Assembly (NCBI GenBank): GCA_958408685.1
Contig: CATYLC010000020.1
Location: forward strand, 1-40,877
DNA: 40,877 nt
Direction: 5' to 3'
Source of the DNA: an uncultured Collinsella sp.
GTDB lineage: Bacteria > Actinomycetota > Coriobacteriia > Coriobacteriales > Coriobacteriaceae
Below the pieces are notes generated by a model. That model was given only the letters and a program-made list of their open reading frames with translations, was not told the DNA's origin and did not search any database. The translations under genes and the position numbers were made by a program. The number at the start of each line of letters is the position of its first letter. Position 1 is the stretch's first letter. This document shows, in pieces, positions 31,775 through 40,471 of this stretch.

Positions 31775-33121
31775 ATGATCGATCGCTATACCCGCCCGGA
31801 GATGGGACACATTTTCTCCCTCGAGAACAAGTACGCCATTTGGCAGGAGATCGAGGTCTTGGCCTGCGAGGCCCAGGCGGAGCTCGGCAAGATCGGTATT
31901 TCCAAAGACGAGGCCCAGTGGATCCGCGACCATGCCAACTTTGAGAAGGCGAAGGTCGATGAGATCGAGGAAGTCACGCGCCACGACGTCATTGCCTTCC
32001 TGACCAACATGAAGGAGTACATCGATGCCGATGTTCCCGAGGGCGACCCCAAGCCCAGCCGCTGGGTTCACTATGGCATGACCAGCTCCGATCTGGGCGA
32101 CACGGCCCTGTGCTACCAGCTCACCCAGGCCTGCGACCTGATCATCGAGGACGTCAAGAAGCTCGGCGAGATCTGCAAGCGTCGCGCCTTTGAGGAGCGC
32201 AACACACTCTGTGCCGGCCGCACTCATGGCATCCACGCCGAGCCGATGACCTTCGGCATGAAGTTTGGCTCTTGGGCCTGGGAGCTCAAGCGCGATCTGG
32301 ATCGTCTTGAGGACGCCCGCAAGAATGTTGCCTTTGGTGCCATCTCGGGCGCTGTCGGCACCTACAGCTCCATCGAGCCGTTTGTCGAGGAATATGTCTG
32401 CGAGCACCTGGGCCTGGTTCACGACCCGCTGTCCACGCAGGTTATTAGCCGCGATCATCACGCCTACCTCGCCGGCGTTCTCGCCACCACCGCGGCCACC
32501 TGTGAGCGCATCGCTACCGAGGTTCGCAATCTGCAGAAGACCGATACACTCGAGGCCGAGGAACCGTTCCGTAAGGGTCAAAAGGGCAGCTCCGCCATGC
32601 CGCACAAGCGCAACCCCATCACCATGGAGAAGGTCTGCGGCCTGTCGCGCGTCGTGAAGGCCAACGCGCAGGTTGCCTTCGACAACGTCGCCCTGTGGCA
32701 CGAGCGTGACATTTCGCACTCCTCTGCCGAGCGCGTCGCCCAGGCCGACAGCTTCATCGCCCTCGACCACATGTTCCAGTGCCTCATTCGCGTTATCGAC
32801 GGCCTGCAGCTGTACCCTGCCCGCATGATGGCCAACCTCAATAAGACCCGCGGCCTCATCTTCTCCTCCAAGGTGCTGCTCGCCCTCGTCGACACGGGCA
32901 TCACCCGCGAGGACGCGTACGCCATTGTGCAGGAGAACGCCATGGCAACCTGGCACGAGGTACAGGATTGTGTCTCCGGCCCCACCTTTAAGGAACGTCT
33001 CGAGGCCGACCCGCGCTGCACCGTCAGCCAGGAGAAGCTCGACGAGATTTTTGATCCATGGGACTTCCTCACTCGTATCGACACAGTCTTTGATCGTCTG
33101 GAGCAGCTGAGCTTCGAGTAG
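31775..33121 (+). CDS. purB: Adenylosuccinate lyase
   Basis: Splits adenylosuccinate to AMP and SAICAR to AICAR, two steps of purine synthesis, releasing fumarate. The 448-residue protein begins MIDRYTRPEMGHIFSLENK and carries the superfamily signature GSSAMPHKRNP (near residues 270-280). The catalytic histidine region GRTHGIHAEP is intact. ATG 31775 follows AAAAAGGAG; a longer in-frame start at 31709 lies before this ribosome site and was rejected. It stands alone, flanked by the tRNA-linked repeat and the TSCPD gene. purC lies 4 kb downstream on the same strand. Confidence 0.96.
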   Translation: MIDRYTRPEMGHIFSLENKYAIWQEIEVLACEAQAELGKIGISKDEAQWIRDHANFEKAKVDEIEEVTRHDVIAFLTNMKEYIDADVPEGDPKPSRWVHYGMTSSDLGDTALCYQLTQACDLIIEDVKKLGEICKRRAFEERNTLCAGRTHGIHAEPMTFGMKFGSWAWELKRDLDRLEDARKNVAFGAISGAVGTYSSIEPFVEEYVCEHLGLVHDPLSTQVISRDHHAYLAGVLATTAATCERIATEVRNLQKTDTLEAEEPFRKGQKGSSAMPHKRNPITMEKVCGLSRVVKANAQVAFDNVALWHERDISHSSAERVAQADSFIALDHMFQCLIRVIDGLQLYPARMMANLNKTRGLIFSSKVLLALVDTGITREDAYAIVQENAMATWHEVQDCVSGPTFKERLEADPRCTVSQEKLDEIFDPWDFLTRIDTVFDRLEQLSFE

Positions 33122-33147
33122 GTTCGGGCATAACGTTAGCTTTTTAG

Positions 33148-33185
33148 GGCGCTTTGCTGGTAATGTGTGTTGCCGGCAAAGCGCC
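33148..33185 (+). terminator. Possible purB terminator
   Basis: A 13-bp stem with one wobble (33148-33160 with 33173-33185) and a 12-base loop. The downstream T tract is poor, so it is a hairpin of uncertain strength. Confidence 0.45.
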
Positions 33186-33249
33186 TCGTTGCATTTAGGG
33201 AAAGACGGGGATAATAGTCGTCTCGAATAACATTCTGAGAGGGGATCGC

Positions 33250-33513
33250 ATGATTTCGTTTGATTACAAGCCTCAGGGCGTGTGTGCTCGCAATATTCAC
33301 CTTGACCTTTCCGATGACGGCAACAAGGTGATGGGCGTTGAGTTTACCGGCGGCTGCGATGGCAATCTCAAGGCTATCTCCAAGCTGGTCGAGGGCGCTC
33401 CTGCCGATCGCGTAATCGAGGTTCTCGCCGGTAATACCTGCGGTATGAAAAAGACCTCCTGCGCCGACCAGCTTACACGCGCTATCGAGGTCGCTCGCGC
33501 CGAGATCGCCTAA
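33250..33513 (+). CDS. TSCPD-domain protein, function unknown
   Basis: An 87-residue protein matching the small TSCPD family (TIGR03905-like): it has GVCARNIHLDLSDDG, VEFTGGCDGNLKAISKL and NTCGMKKTSCADQLTRAIE. The cysteines in GGCDGN and CGMKKTSCADQL are the conserved TSCPD-type residues; similar modules occur at the C-terminus of some ribonucleotide reductases. ATG 33250 follows GAGGGG. Its stop overlaps the start of the next gene (TAATG), suggesting coupled translation. The biochemical role is not known. Confidence 0.8.
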   Translation: MISFDYKPQGVCARNIHLDLSDDGNKVMGVEFTGGCDGNLKAISKLVEGAPADRVIEVLAGNTCGMKKTSCADQLTRAIEVARAEIA

Positions 33514-34724
33514 TGGGTATCGCCGATCACATCAAGAACGGAATATCGCGTCGCGGCTTTGTACTCGGTGGGGCTGCCGCGGGCGCTGCCACGGTGCTTG
33601 CCGGATGCTCGAAAAAAACGGGCACCAGCGATGATGCCGCCGGCGAGCCGCAGGTTATCAAGGACGATTCCAAAATCATCTCGATTACGGATGAGTACGA
33701 GGCAGTCGACATCGATCTTGAGCCGGCGGCGTCATGGACGCTGCCTCTGGGTACGCTGCTGTACTACTGCGACGGCGATTACGCCGCGGCGATGATGGCG
33801 CCCGCATCGGCACTGCACGCCAACACACTCGGTGTGCTCAACCTGGGCGATGGCTCGCTTACCACATTAATCGAGGATCCTATCGAGGGCACGGGATATG
33901 CATTCTACGATGTCCGTGCCGGCGACAGCGTATTCGCGTGGGTTGAGATGAACTTTGCCAATTCATCGTGGAAGCTCTACGGTCAAAATCTGTCGGGTGC
34001 TTCGCTCTCTGGCGACGTGGTTGAGCTCGATCGAGGTGGCAAGGACTATGATCCGCCGCTGTTTACGGCGTTCGGGTCATCAGTCATCTGGTATAAAATG
34101 CCCTCGGCAGGTGGCAATAAAACGAGTAGCGATTCGTTTTGCTATCGTCGCTCGCTTGATGAATCCAAGGCCGAGACAATTTGGAAATCGACGGGTCGCT
34201 TTGCATCGGCCCCGCGCGCGAGCGACGGCATTTTGACCATCTCGCCGCGTGTCCGCAACGACGAGGGCGTCTACTACGGCATAACGGCAATCGATCTGAC
34301 CGACGGCAACAACACCAAGCGTGCCCAGTTGGTCCTTCCTTCGTCAGTTTCGCCTTTCGAGGCCGTATATATGGGCGATACCTTCGTGTTTTCTATCGAG
34401 GCGGCCTATAGTGGCGTGGGCAGCCTGGGCAATATGGGCACGTATATCGGTAATGAGGGAGGGCCGTACCTCTTCCTGTCACGCGAGCCGCTCGCATGTG
34501 CGGCTGGCAAGAAGAATAAATACCTTGTTAAGGTACAGGCGTCGCATTTCCTGATCGACACCTCTGCCAAGACCTATGGCTCGCTGCTGTCGCCCGACCG
34601 CGCTTTGGAGTATGGCGATTATCCAGCTACGGCGGGAAAATCGAACTCATTCCTTACGTACGCCACGGTGCGCAACAGCCAGGGTATACCAGAGACGGTC
34701 ACTGCACGCCTATTCTCTCTTTAA
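33513..34724 (+). CDS. Tat-exported lipoprotein of unknown function
   Basis: A 403-residue protein whose N-terminus has a twin-arginine signal (SRRGFVLGG, residues 12-20) and a lipobox (VLAGC, Cys32), so it is probably exported folded and lipid-anchored. The mature part alternates short hydrophobic strands with Gly/Asp turns, which could suggest a beta-propeller. No catalytic motif is evident. ATG 33513 overlaps the TSCPD stop codon. The protein family is not one I recognise. Confidence 0.72.
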   Translation: MGIADHIKNGISRRGFVLGGAAAGAATVLAGCSKKTGTSDDAAGEPQVIKDDSKIISITDEYEAVDIDLEPAASWTLPLGTLLYYCDGDYAAAMMAPASALHANTLGVLNLGDGSLTTLIEDPIEGTGYAFYDVRAGDSVFAWVEMNFANSSWKLYGQNLSGASLSGDVVELDRGGKDYDPPLFTAFGSSVIWYKMPSAGGNKTSSDSFCYRRSLDESKAETIWKSTGRFASAPRASDGILTISPRVRNDEGVYYGITAIDLTDGNNTKRAQLVLPSSVSPFEAVYMGDTFVFSIEAAYSGVGSLGNMGTYIGNEGGPYLFLSREPLACAAGKKNKYLVKVQASHFLIDTSAKTYGSLLSPDRALEYGDYPATAGKSNSFLTYATVRNSQGIPETVTARLFSL

Positions 34725-34877
34725 GCTTAGAGGGGTTAAAAAGGCGCCAACAGGGGAATAAACGCGTTGTAATTGTGAGTACCGCCCGCCGAGCTGCCGC
34801 GTCATAGCGGCATCCGGCGGGCTCAGGTGCGTTAAAATGGGCTTGTTCTTAGCTAATTGAGACAGGGGGGCCGTGTT

Positions 34878-35600
34878 ATGGCTTCAGATGCAAAAAAGAT
34901 TCTGCTGGTCGAGGATGAGAAGGCAATCCGTGACGCCGTCGCTGCCTATCTCGAGCGCGAAGGCTACTGGGTTGTGGGCGTCGGCGACGGCCAGTCCGCG
35001 ATCGAGGAGTTTGAGAAGCATCAGTTCGACCTGGTCGTGCTCGACCTTATGCTCCCCAAGATCCCCGGCGAGCGCGTTTGCCGCACCATTCGCGATACCT
35101 CGGATGTCCCCATCATCATGCTGACGGCTAAGGGCGAGATCGAGGACCGTATTATCGGTCTTGAGCTCGGCGCCGACGACTATCTGATTAAGCCGTTCTC
35201 GCCGCGCGAGCTCGTCGCCCGCGTTCGCGCTCTGTTCCGCCGTGCCCATCAGGCCGACGAGCCCGCCGTCGAGGTACTCGACTTCGGCGATCTGGTCATC
35301 GATATCTCGGGCCACAAGATCTTGGTCGAGGGCAAGGAAGTCGATCTGACGGCTTCCGAGTTCAAGCTGCTCACCACGCTTGCCCGTCATCCCGGCCGTG
35401 TGTATAACCGCATGGAGCTGGTCGAGAAAGTGCTCGGGTATGACTTTGAGGGCTATGAGCGCACCATCGATAGCCACGTGAAGAATCTTCGCGCCAAGCT
35501 GGGCGATGATCCCAAGAAGCCCAAGTGGCTCTACACCGTCCATGGTGTCGGCTATCGCTTCGAGGCTCCGGCCAAGACCGATAAGTCGGACGAGAAATAG
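34878..35600 (+). CDS. OmpR-family response regulator
   Basis: A 240-residue two-component regulator. The receiver domain has acidic residues E12 and D13 (VEDEKAI), the phospho-acceptor D56 (VVLDLMLP) and the conserved Lys in YLIKPF. The C-terminal winged helix includes VDLTASEFKLLTTLARHPG and ends WLYTVHGVGYRFEA, as in OmpR/PhoB proteins. ATG 34878 follows a run of six G residues; an earlier in-frame start at 34857 lacks a ribosome site. It lies 11 bp ahead of its kinase. The signal and targets are not shown by the sequence. Confidence 0.93.
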   Translation: MASDAKKILLVEDEKAIRDAVAAYLEREGYWVVGVGDGQSAIEEFEKHQFDLVVLDLMLPKIPGERVCRTIRDTSDVPIIMLTAKGEIEDRIIGLELGADDYLIKPFSPRELVARVRALFRRAHQADEPAVEVLDFGDLVIDISGHKILVEGKEVDLTASEFKLLTTLARHPGRVYNRMELVEKVLGYDFEGYERTIDSHVKNLRAKLGDDPKKPKWLYTVHGVGYRFEAPAKTDKSDEK

Positions 35601-35611
35601 GGAAATCACAT

Positions 35612-37177
35612 ATGACACCTGCGCGCTTTGAAATCGGACAAAAGCACAAGCAGGAGAGCGAGGCGGGTTCCAAGGCTAGTTGGAACACGCCTCGTTCCGA
35701 TTCACGGCCAACGATGAGCTATCCCTCGCGCATGGCACTTGCTTTTGCTCTGACATCGCTCATGACGGTATTGGTGCTGGTGGGCGTTGTCTCTGTTGTG
35801 TGGGGCACGGTCTTTTCGGATTACACACGCTCCAATATCGTCGAAATCGCAAATTCCGCTGCCGAGAAGTTGGCGACCTCATATGAGGAAAACGGCTCTT
35901 GGACCGCGGGAGAACTGCGCACGGTCGCAACGTCGAGTTTGGTTTCCGACGATCTGGGCATGCAGGTCGTCAATAAAAAGGGTGTGATCGTTTATGACGA
36001 TTCCTGGCCCTCGGCAAGCGCCACCGCCGATGTACGCGAAAACCAGGCTACGACCGACGACACGAGCGGCAAGAGGGTATCGCATAGCCCGGTCTCGTCT
36101 GCTCCAACCGACTCCGATAGCGTTGCTAACGTCGAGATTGTAACGTCTTCCGGCGAGCATGTCGGACAGGTAAAGCTGTGGGCCATCGGCTCCGACGCTC
36201 TGCTCACCAAGGCGGACTCTGCGTTTAGGGAGAAGACCTTTAACGCCATGGCCCTCGCCGCGGTTGTTGCAATCTGCATTTCGGTCGTTATCGGATCGCT
36301 CGTGTCGCGCATGCTCACCAAACCGATTCATCGCATCACCAGTACCGCAAAGCAAATCCGTGACGGCGACCTGTCGGCTCGCACGGGGCTGCGCGGTGAT
36401 GACGAGATCGATCAGCTGGGTGAGACCTTCGATGAGATGGCCACCTCGCTCGAGAAGGATATGAAACACGAGAAGCGCCTGACCTCAGACGTTGCACACG
36501 AGCTTCGCACGCCGCTTATGGCCATGCTCGCAACGGTCGAGGCCATGCAGGATGGCGTGTATCCCACCGACGATGAGCATTTGGAGACCGTTGCTTCCGA
36601 GACGCGTCGCCTGGCTCGTCTGGTGCAGCAGATGCTCGACCTATCGCGTATGGAAAACAGCACGGCTCCGCTCAATCTAGAACCGGTGGACATGGTTCCG
36701 TTCGTGCGATCGATTGTGAACGGCCAGGAGCGTCTGTTTGCCGACCGTGACCTTCGTCTTCGCTTTGCAGATGAAACCCAAGGGCACGACGATGTCGTCG
36801 AGGCCGATCCCGACATGATCACGCAATGTGTTATCAACCTCATGAGCAACGCCATGCGCTACACCCCCGAGGGCGGTTGGGTCGTGGTGTCGGTGCTCAG
36901 TGACCGCAAGCACGTCAGCATTGCCGTTTCTGATACCGGCATCGGTATTGCCAAGGACGATTTGTCGCGCATCTTCGGGCGGTTTTGGCGCGCCGATGCC
37001 AGCCGCGCCCGCGAAGCTGGCGGCCTGGGCGTTGGCCTCGCCGTGACCAAGCAGATCGTCGAGCGTCACCATGGCTACATATCCGTGGAGTCGGAGCTTG
37101 GAAAGGGTACGACTTTTACAATTCATCTGCCCCGCGAGCACACGGCAGACGCGGCATCTACTACAATGGAGCACTAG
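35612..37177 (+). CDS. Sensor histidine kinase with HAMP domain
   Basis: A 521-residue kinase paired with the preceding regulator. A first transmembrane segment at about 42-66 leads to an extracellular sensor of about 140 residues, then a second segment near 209-231 and a HAMP linker (about 232-285). The phosphorylation helix has H296 in SDVAHELRTPL. The ATPase domain shows the N box around CVINLMSNAMRYTPEG, G1 VSDTGIGI and G2 GLGVGLAVTKQI. ATG 35612 has only a weak ribosome site, so MSYPSRM further in is a possible start. The first 35 residues before it are polar. Confidence 0.92.
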   Translation: MTPARFEIGQKHKQESEAGSKASWNTPRSDSRPTMSYPSRMALAFALTSLMTVLVLVGVVSVVWGTVFSDYTRSNIVEIANSAAEKLATSYEENGSWTAGELRTVATSSLVSDDLGMQVVNKKGVIVYDDSWPSASATADVRENQATTDDTSGKRVSHSPVSSAPTDSDSVANVEIVTSSGEHVGQVKLWAIGSDALLTKADSAFREKTFNAMALAAVVAICISVVIGSLVSRMLTKPIHRITSTAKQIRDGDLSARTGLRGDDEIDQLGETFDEMATSLEKDMKHEKRLTSDVAHELRTPLMAMLATVEAMQDGVYPTDDEHLETVASETRRLARLVQQMLDLSRMENSTAPLNLEPVDMVPFVRSIVNGQERLFADRDLRLRFADETQGHDDVVEADPDMITQCVINLMSNAMRYTPEGGWVVVSVLSDRKHVSIAVSDTGIGIAKDDLSRIFGRFWRADASRAREAGGLGVGLAVTKQIVERHHGYISVESELGKGTTFTIHLPREHTADAASTTMEH

Positions 37178-37235
37178 CTTTTCGCTATTCGGTGAAGGAG
37201 GGGCCGCGTCCCTGCCGCTCCGAGTTTGCGAAAAC

Positions 37236-37257
37236 ATGCGGGAAAGAACCCGCATTT
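37236..37257 (+). terminator. Weak hairpin between the kinase gene and purC
   Basis: A 7-bp stem (37236-37242 with 37249-37255, loop AAAGAA) followed by TTCTGT. It may reduce read-through into purC, but it is weak. Confidence 0.35.
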
Positions 37258-37286
37258 CTGTCGTATTTAGGTAAGGAGTGACTCAC

Positions 37287-38174
37287 GTGACAACGATGGA
37301 GCGTCGTCCGGATTCCCGTGGCAAGGTTCGTGATATTTACGATGCCGGTGAAAACCTGCTGATGGTCGCCACCGACCGCATTTCTGCGTTCGACTTCATT
37401 CTTCCCGACGAGATTCCGTTTAAGGGAGAGGTACTCAATCGCATCTCGGCATTCTGGTTCGATAAGTTTGCCGACATCGTCCCCAACCATCTCGTTTCCA
37501 TCGACCCGGCGGATTTCCCCGAGGAGTTTGCTGAGTATCGTGACTACCTCGCTGGCCGCGCCATGCTGGTTAAGAAGGCCCAGACGATTCCTATCGAGTG
37601 CATCGTCCGCGGCTATCTGACCGGTTCGGGCAAGAAGACCTACGACGAGAACGGCACCGTCTGCGGCATCCAGCTGCCTGAGGGCCTGACCGAGGCTTCC
37701 AAGCTTCCTGAGCCGCTGTTCACGCCGTCCACGAAGGCCGAGATCGGTGACCACGACGAGAACATCTCGTTCGAGCGTTGCTGCGAGATCGTGGGCGAGG
37801 ACATCGCCACGCAGATTCGTGACCTTTCCCTCAAGATCTACAAGGCCGCTGCCGAGTACGCCGCGACCCGTGGCATCATCATTGCCGACACCAAGTTCGA
37901 GTTTGGTGTTATTGATGGCAAGGTCACGCTGATCGACGAGTGCCTCACGCCCGACTCCAGCCGTTTCTGGCCTGCTGCCAGCTACGAGGAGGGCAAGATC
38001 CAGCCTAGCTACGACAAGCAATTCGTCCGCAATTGGCTCAAGGCCAACTGGGATATGACGGGGGAGACCCCGCACCTGCCCGCCGAGGTCATCGATGGCA
38101 CGTCCGAGCGCTATCGCGAGGCCTTCCAGATCATCACGGGCTCCCAGTTCACAAGCATGAAGGAGAACGCATAA
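37287..38174 (+). CDS. purC: SAICAR synthase
   Basis: Phosphoribosylaminoimidazole-succinocarboxamide synthase of purine synthesis, joining CAIR and aspartate with ATP. The start motif RRPDSRGKVRDIYDAG, the EC(I)VRGYLTGSG segment (near residue 109) and FEFGVIDGKVTLIDECLTPDSSR are standard. Length is 295 residues from GTG 37287, nine bases after AAGGAG; GTG 37278 overlaps this site and was rejected. It is immediately followed by a membrane protein gene whose GTG begins one base after the stop. The product feeds the PurB reaction encoded 4 kb upstream. Confidence 0.95.
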   Translation: MTTMERRPDSRGKVRDIYDAGENLLMVATDRISAFDFILPDEIPFKGEVLNRISAFWFDKFADIVPNHLVSIDPADFPEEFAEYRDYLAGRAMLVKKAQTIPIECIVRGYLTGSGKKTYDENGTVCGIQLPEGLTEASKLPEPLFTPSTKAEIGDHDENISFERCCEIVGEDIATQIRDLSLKIYKAAAEYAATRGIIIADTKFEFGVIDGKVTLIDECLTPDSSRFWPAASYEEGKIQPSYDKQFVRNWLKANWDMTGETPHLPAEVIDGTSERYREAFQIITGSQFTSMKENA

Positions 38175-38750
38175 GTGAGTACCCGTAGCGCCACGAACAA
38201 GCGCACGCAATCCCACGAAGTTACCGGGGTTGCGCGCAAGTCTGCCGCATCTGCTAAGCCCGCCCGCCAAGCAGCGAGCTCCGTTCGCGTCGTGCCGGCT
38301 TCGTCTAAGGCACGCCGCAAAGAGCTCGAGAAGGGCGAGAACCTCGAGGGCCTCTCTAAAGAGGAGAAGCGCGCCCGCAAGGCTAAGCAGCGCGCCAAGG
38401 AGGACCGCATCTATACGGTGTCGAATATCCTCCTCAAGCAGGACGAGGACTACACCAGGCGCCGTCGCATCTGGTGGATTGTGCTCGCCATTGGCATGGT
38501 GCTCGTCGTGGCAATTTGGGCCTCGCTGTACTTCGCTCCCGCTGGCATGGTGTCCAGCCCTGTCCAGATGGTCGGCATTGTTTTGTCCTACGTCATCATT
38601 TTGGGCGACTTTATCTATGACTTCGCTCGTATTCGTCCCTTGCGCAACATGTACCGCGCGCAGGCCGAGGGCATGTCCGAGAACAAGCTCAACGCTCTTA
38701 TTGAGCGCGCGGCTGCCGAGGAGGACAAGAAGGACTCCAAGAAGAAGTAG
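38175..38750 (+). CDS. Conserved-looking two-pass membrane protein, function unknown
   Basis: A 191-residue protein directly after purC, with a GTG start next to the purC stop and AAGGAG within purC. The first 90 residues are Lys/Arg/Ala-rich and probably cytoplasmic. Two hydrophobic segments follow at about 99-120 and 131-150, then a charged tail ending in KKDSKKK. Its role is not known; the link with purC may be only transcriptional. Confidence 0.75.
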   Translation: MSTRSATNKRTQSHEVTGVARKSAASAKPARQAASSVRVVPASSKARRKELEKGENLEGLSKEEKRARKAKQRAKEDRIYTVSNILLKQDEDYTRRRRIWWIVLAIGMVLVVAIWASLYFAPAGMVSSPVQMVGIVLSYVIILGDFIYDFARIRPLRNMYRAQAEGMSENKLNALIERAAAEEDKKDSKKK

Positions 38751-38780
38751 CGTTTGCATACATACTTATCGCTAAGATAT

Positions 38781-38812
38781 AAGGCGCGTCGTTTTTGCGG
38801 CGCGCCTTTTTA
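38781..38812 (+). terminator. Terminator after the purC operon
   Basis: An 11-bp stem with one wobble (38781-38791 with 38797-38807) runs into a T run at 38806-38811. Confidence 0.85.
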
Positions 38813-38839
38813 CTGTTCTATAGATAGATGGAGTGGCAC

Positions 38840-40120
38840 ATGATTCGAGCTGCCCTGACGGTCGAAGAGGCTCTGGAGGGCATGAAGGCCCTGGAGCCCA
38901 AGATTAAAAACTACGCGCGCCTGGTCGTCCGCAAGGGCGTAAACGTCAAGCCCGGCCAGGAGGTCGTCGTTCAGTCTCCGGTCGAGTGCGCGCCGTTTGC
39001 GCGCGTGGTGGTCGCGGAGGCCTATGCTGCCGGCGCCGGCCACGTGACGGTCATTTGGGCCGATGATGCCGTGACGAGGCTCACGTACGAGCATGTCGAG
39101 AAAAGCTATTTTGAGCAGACGCCCGAGTGGAAGCGCATACAGCTGGATTCCTTGGCCCAGGATGGTGCCTGCTTTGTCTTTATCGAGGGTGCGGATCCTG
39201 CAGCCCTCAAGGGCATCGATCCAGCCAAGCCGGCCGCGGCATCCAAGGCGAGGAATACGCAGTGCAAAGTTTTCCGCCGTGGACTGGATTACAACATCAA
39301 TCCGTGGTGCATCGCCGGCGCTCCGGTCGTGGCATGGGCGCACGAGGTGTTCCCGGGAGACGCCGATGAGGTTGCAATCTATAAGCTGTGGAATGCGATT
39401 CTGCACACCGCGCGCGCCGATGGCCAGGACCCGGAGAGCGACTGGGAACTCCATGACGCCGCATTCGAAAAGAACCTGCGCTTCCTGAACGACAATCGTT
39501 TCGACTACCTGCACTACACCGCGGCAAATGGAACCGATTTGACGATTGGCATGACGAAGGGTCACGAGTGGGCCGGCGGCAAGGGCAAGACGCCCGATGG
39601 ACACCCCTTCTTCCCCAACATTCCCACCGAGGAAGTCTTCACCTCGCCCGATCGCATGCGCGCCGACGGTATCGTGTATTCTGCCATGCCGCTCATCCAC
39701 CACGGCAATAAGGTCGACGATTTTTGGATTAAGTTTGAGGGAGGCCGCGTGGTGGACTACGACGCCCGTGTGGGCAAGGCAACGCTCGCGAGCATCATTG
39801 ACACCGACGAAGGTGCCGCTCATCTGGGCGAGGTCGCGCTCATCTCCAAGAACACGCCGATCCGCGAAAGTGGTGTTCTGTTCTACGATACGCTCTATGA
39901 CGAGAACGCTAGCTGCCATCTCGCGCTAGGTGTAGGTTTCCCCGAATGCATCGAGGGTGGGTATGACATGTCCAAGGAGGAGCTCCTGGAGCATGGCGTT
40001 AACGTCTCGAGCACGCACGTCGATTTTATGATCGGCACGGACGACATCGATATTACGGGCATTACGCCTGATGGACGTGAAGTTGTGATTTTCCAGAACG
40101 GCCAATGGAGTTGGGAATAG
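38840..40120 (+). CDS. M29-family aminopeptidase (AmpS/PepS-like)
   Basis: A 426-residue metal-dependent leucyl-type aminopeptidase. The start ATG 38840 lies six bases after GGAG; an upstream ATG at 38828 overlaps that ribosome site. The C-terminal half carries the family's metal-ligand motifs: TEEVFTSPD (Glu), GEVAL (Glu), YDENASCHLALG (His) and HVDFMIGTDDIDI (His and Asp). It probably acts in the cytoplasm in peptide turnover and needs a divalent metal. It has its own transcription unit and ends just inside the tRNA-Lys promoter. Confidence 0.9.
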   Translation: MIRAALTVEEALEGMKALEPKIKNYARLVVRKGVNVKPGQEVVVQSPVECAPFARVVVAEAYAAGAGHVTVIWADDAVTRLTYEHVEKSYFEQTPEWKRIQLDSLAQDGACFVFIEGADPAALKGIDPAKPAAASKARNTQCKVFRRGLDYNINPWCIAGAPVVAWAHEVFPGDADEVAIYKLWNAILHTARADGQDPESDWELHDAAFEKNLRFLNDNRFDYLHYTAANGTDLTIGMTKGHEWAGGKGKTPDGHPFFPNIPTEEVFTSPDRMRADGIVYSAMPLIHHGNKVDDFWIKFEGGRVVDYDARVGKATLASIIDTDEGAAHLGEVALISKNTPIRESGVLFYDTLYDENASCHLALGVGFPECIEGGYDMSKEELLEHGVNVSSTHVDFMIGTDDIDITGITPDGREVVIFQNGQWSWE

Positions 40121-40139
40121 TCCCAGACCGTGGTACAAT
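40111..40139 (+). promoter_or_regulatory. tRNA-Lys promoter
   Basis: TTGGGA (40111-40116) and TACAAT (40134-40139) are 17 bp apart. The -35 lies inside the last codons of the peptidase gene, and the tRNA begins 10 bases after the -10. Confidence 0.7.
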
Positions 40140-40148
40140 GCCACCCGC

Positions 40149-40221
40149 GGGCCGTTAGCTCAGCTGGCAGAGCAGGGGACTTTTAATCCCAAGGTCCAGG
40201 GTTCGAACCCCTGACGGCCCA
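40149..40221 (+). tRNA. tRNA-Lys(TTT)
   Basis: GGGCCGT pairs with ACGGCCC. The anticodon loop CTTTTAA gives anticodon TTT. The T arm contains GGGTTCGAACCCC. The CCA end is not encoded; the gene is followed by CCCA. Confidence 0.95.
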
Positions 40222-40471
40222 CCCAAAGATTGTTGAGACGGTCAACTTCGGTTGGCCGTCTTTTTTGTCGCCCTTTCATGGGTTCGAACCCGTCGGGGCG
40301 CGGAGCTGAGTAAACGCGTGAGCGTTTGCCAGCGCAGCGCGCAAGGCGCGAAAGCGCCGCAGCGGCCGCCTGCGAAGCAGGCTGAACCCCTGACGGCCCA
40401 CCCAAAGATTGTTGAGACGGTCAACTTCGGTTGGCCGTCTTTTTTGTTGCCGGTGCACGGGTTCGAACCCG
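40205..40471 (+). repeat. tRNA-Lys-linked multi-hairpin element with a direct repeat of tRNA 3' end and terminator
   Basis: An identical 64-bp block (40205-40268 and 40384-40447, period 179) holds the last 17 bases of tRNA-Lys and the whole terminator. Between the copies lies a palindromic T-arm-like sequence (GGGTTCGAACCC, 40280-40291), then hairpins AAACGC-GTGA-GCGTTT, GGCGC-GAAA-GCGCC and GCCTGC-GAA-GCAGGC (40368-40382). A second perfect palindrome CGGGTTCGAACCCG (40458-40471) follows the second terminator. The layout matches the element behind tRNA-Gly. The second tRNA end is not a tRNA gene. Confidence 0.78.
40237..40266 (+). terminator. Terminator of tRNA-Lys with UUCG loop
   Basis: A 10-bp stem with one wobble (40237-40246 with 40251-40260) closed by the very stable TTCG tetraloop and followed by six T residues. 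An identical copy lies at 40416-40445. Confidence 0.93.

Noticed and set aside
31211..32956. A 581-codon minus-strand frame across purB and the tRNA-Gly element
   Set aside because: Antisense shadow of purB; it also runs through a tRNA gene and a terminator.
37185..38759. A 524-codon minus-strand frame across purC and the next gene
   Set aside because: Antisense shadow of two clear plus-strand genes, with no recognisable product.
40384..40401. A second tRNA-Lys gene
   Set aside because: Only 17 bases of the 3' end are present, preceded by hairpin sequence.
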